From: Sycobia sp. Sy_11
Lineage: Eukaryota > Arthropoda > Insecta > Hymenoptera > Epichrysomallidae
Length of the DNA: 64,000 nt
Direction of reading: 5' to 3'
Assembly (NCBI GenBank): GCA_018907035.1
Contig: JACCIC010000039.1
Span: forward strand, 1,006,001-1,070,000
The notes beneath the pieces were generated by a model. It was not told where the DNA came from, searched no databases, and saw only the letters and a list, made by a program, of their open reading frames with translations. Shown here piece after piece: positions 63,699 to 64,000 of the stretch. Position 1 is the stretch's first letter. The number at the start of each line of letters is the position of its first letter. The position numbers and the translations under genes are program-made.

Positions 63699-64000
63699 TA
63701 GTGAGTGAGATACGCGCCCGCGCGGAGCAATCGTGCTACCCCATCCACCCTCCGTGCCCCAACGCCGACGACCCCCTCGTCTTACGGAAGACTCGCTATA
63801 CGGTCCCGATTCCGCCGCTCCGCCGTCTAATTTCGAGACTCGACTTCGTCCTTTTTCCACGTCTCTCGCTCGATTGCCACTGCTCTGGGATACTCTCGTT
63901 CCACCCGCCTATCGGTCGCTAAGTTTTGATATTAAAAGAGAGAAAAAAAAAGGAGGGGTGAGCGAAAAGTATTTCTAGGTTAATGCTTCGATTTACCGGC

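Larger units (their letters stand above)
52472..64000. other. Non-coding stretch, no supported gene
   Basis: CpG-rich patches: 53130-53810, 54010-54700 (moderate), 59990-60310 and 63110-63900. AT-rich parts with nothing recognised: 54710-54930, 55850-56640, 56930-57480 and 60650-63000. Repeats not listed separately: GA 52700-52727, GA 53099-53123, GA 53862-53889, CT 55314-55345, CG 57845-57862 and CT 58889-58911. A weak exon-like frame at 54459-54611 is described in the findings. The 268-codon minus-strand frame at 53631-54437 runs through a GA array and is not called. Confidence 0.55.

Noticed and set aside
1..64000. tRNA, rRNA, snRNA, CRISPR array, reverse transcriptase or transposase genes
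   Set aside because: I scanned by eye for B-box-like GGTTCGA motifs, known snRNA starts, spaced repeats and retroelement or transposase motifs and saw none that hold up. Software searches could still find weak copies.

Overview
The window looks like nuclear DNA from an arthropod, most likely an insect and probably a hymenopteran (ant, bee or wasp). The grounds are AT-rich stretches alternating with CpG-rich patches, very dense long (GA)n/(CT)n, (TA)n and (CA)n microsatellites, and spliced exons with GT/AG borders separated by multi-kilobase introns. The species call is inference. There is no bacterial-style gene density, no operon, and no CRISPR array, rRNA or tRNA that I could recognise.

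Coding content is very sparse. Two exons on the + strand are convincing (1544-1690 and 9200-9472). Both are symmetric phase 1-1, and together they encode consecutive immunoglobulin-like domain segments of one protein, with the gene's 5' part lying before the window. A candidate last exon at 18450-18609 ends in a Ser-rich stretch and a hydrophobic tail, as expected for a GPI-anchored or short-tailed membrane protein. Its reading phase does not match exon 9200-9472, so at least one exon between them is missing from my list, or the candidate is wrong. I do not recognise the gene well enough to name it.

Layout: 1-9.5 kb holds the two Ig exons and a 7.5 kb intron rich in CT/GA arrays. 9.5-18.4 kb is probably intron. 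18.4-18.9 kb is the possible 3' end. 19-64 kb is intergenic or large-intron DNA with no convincing coding exon. It alternates AT-rich deserts (for example 38.0-40.8, 46.9-50.2 and 60.7-63.0 kb) with CpG-rich islands (for example 35.1-35.7, 37.0-37.6, 40.9-41.6, 45.1-46.5, 51.0-51.6, 53.1-53.8 and 60.0-60.3 kb), most with GA/CT arrays nearby.

Three non-coding items stand out in the right-hand part. One is a clean 242-bp hAT-type MITE at 39814-40055, with 62-bp inverted termini and an 8-bp target duplication. The second is a GC-rich islet at about 49061-49285 that folds on paper into a row of five or six hairpins. The third is a cluster of short perfect hairpins at 52384-52471, including GGAA and C(TTCG)G tetraloops. 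The last two are candidates for unrecognised structured RNAs. Most long open frames in the window are by-products of microsatellites or of GC-rich DNA and are not reported as genes.
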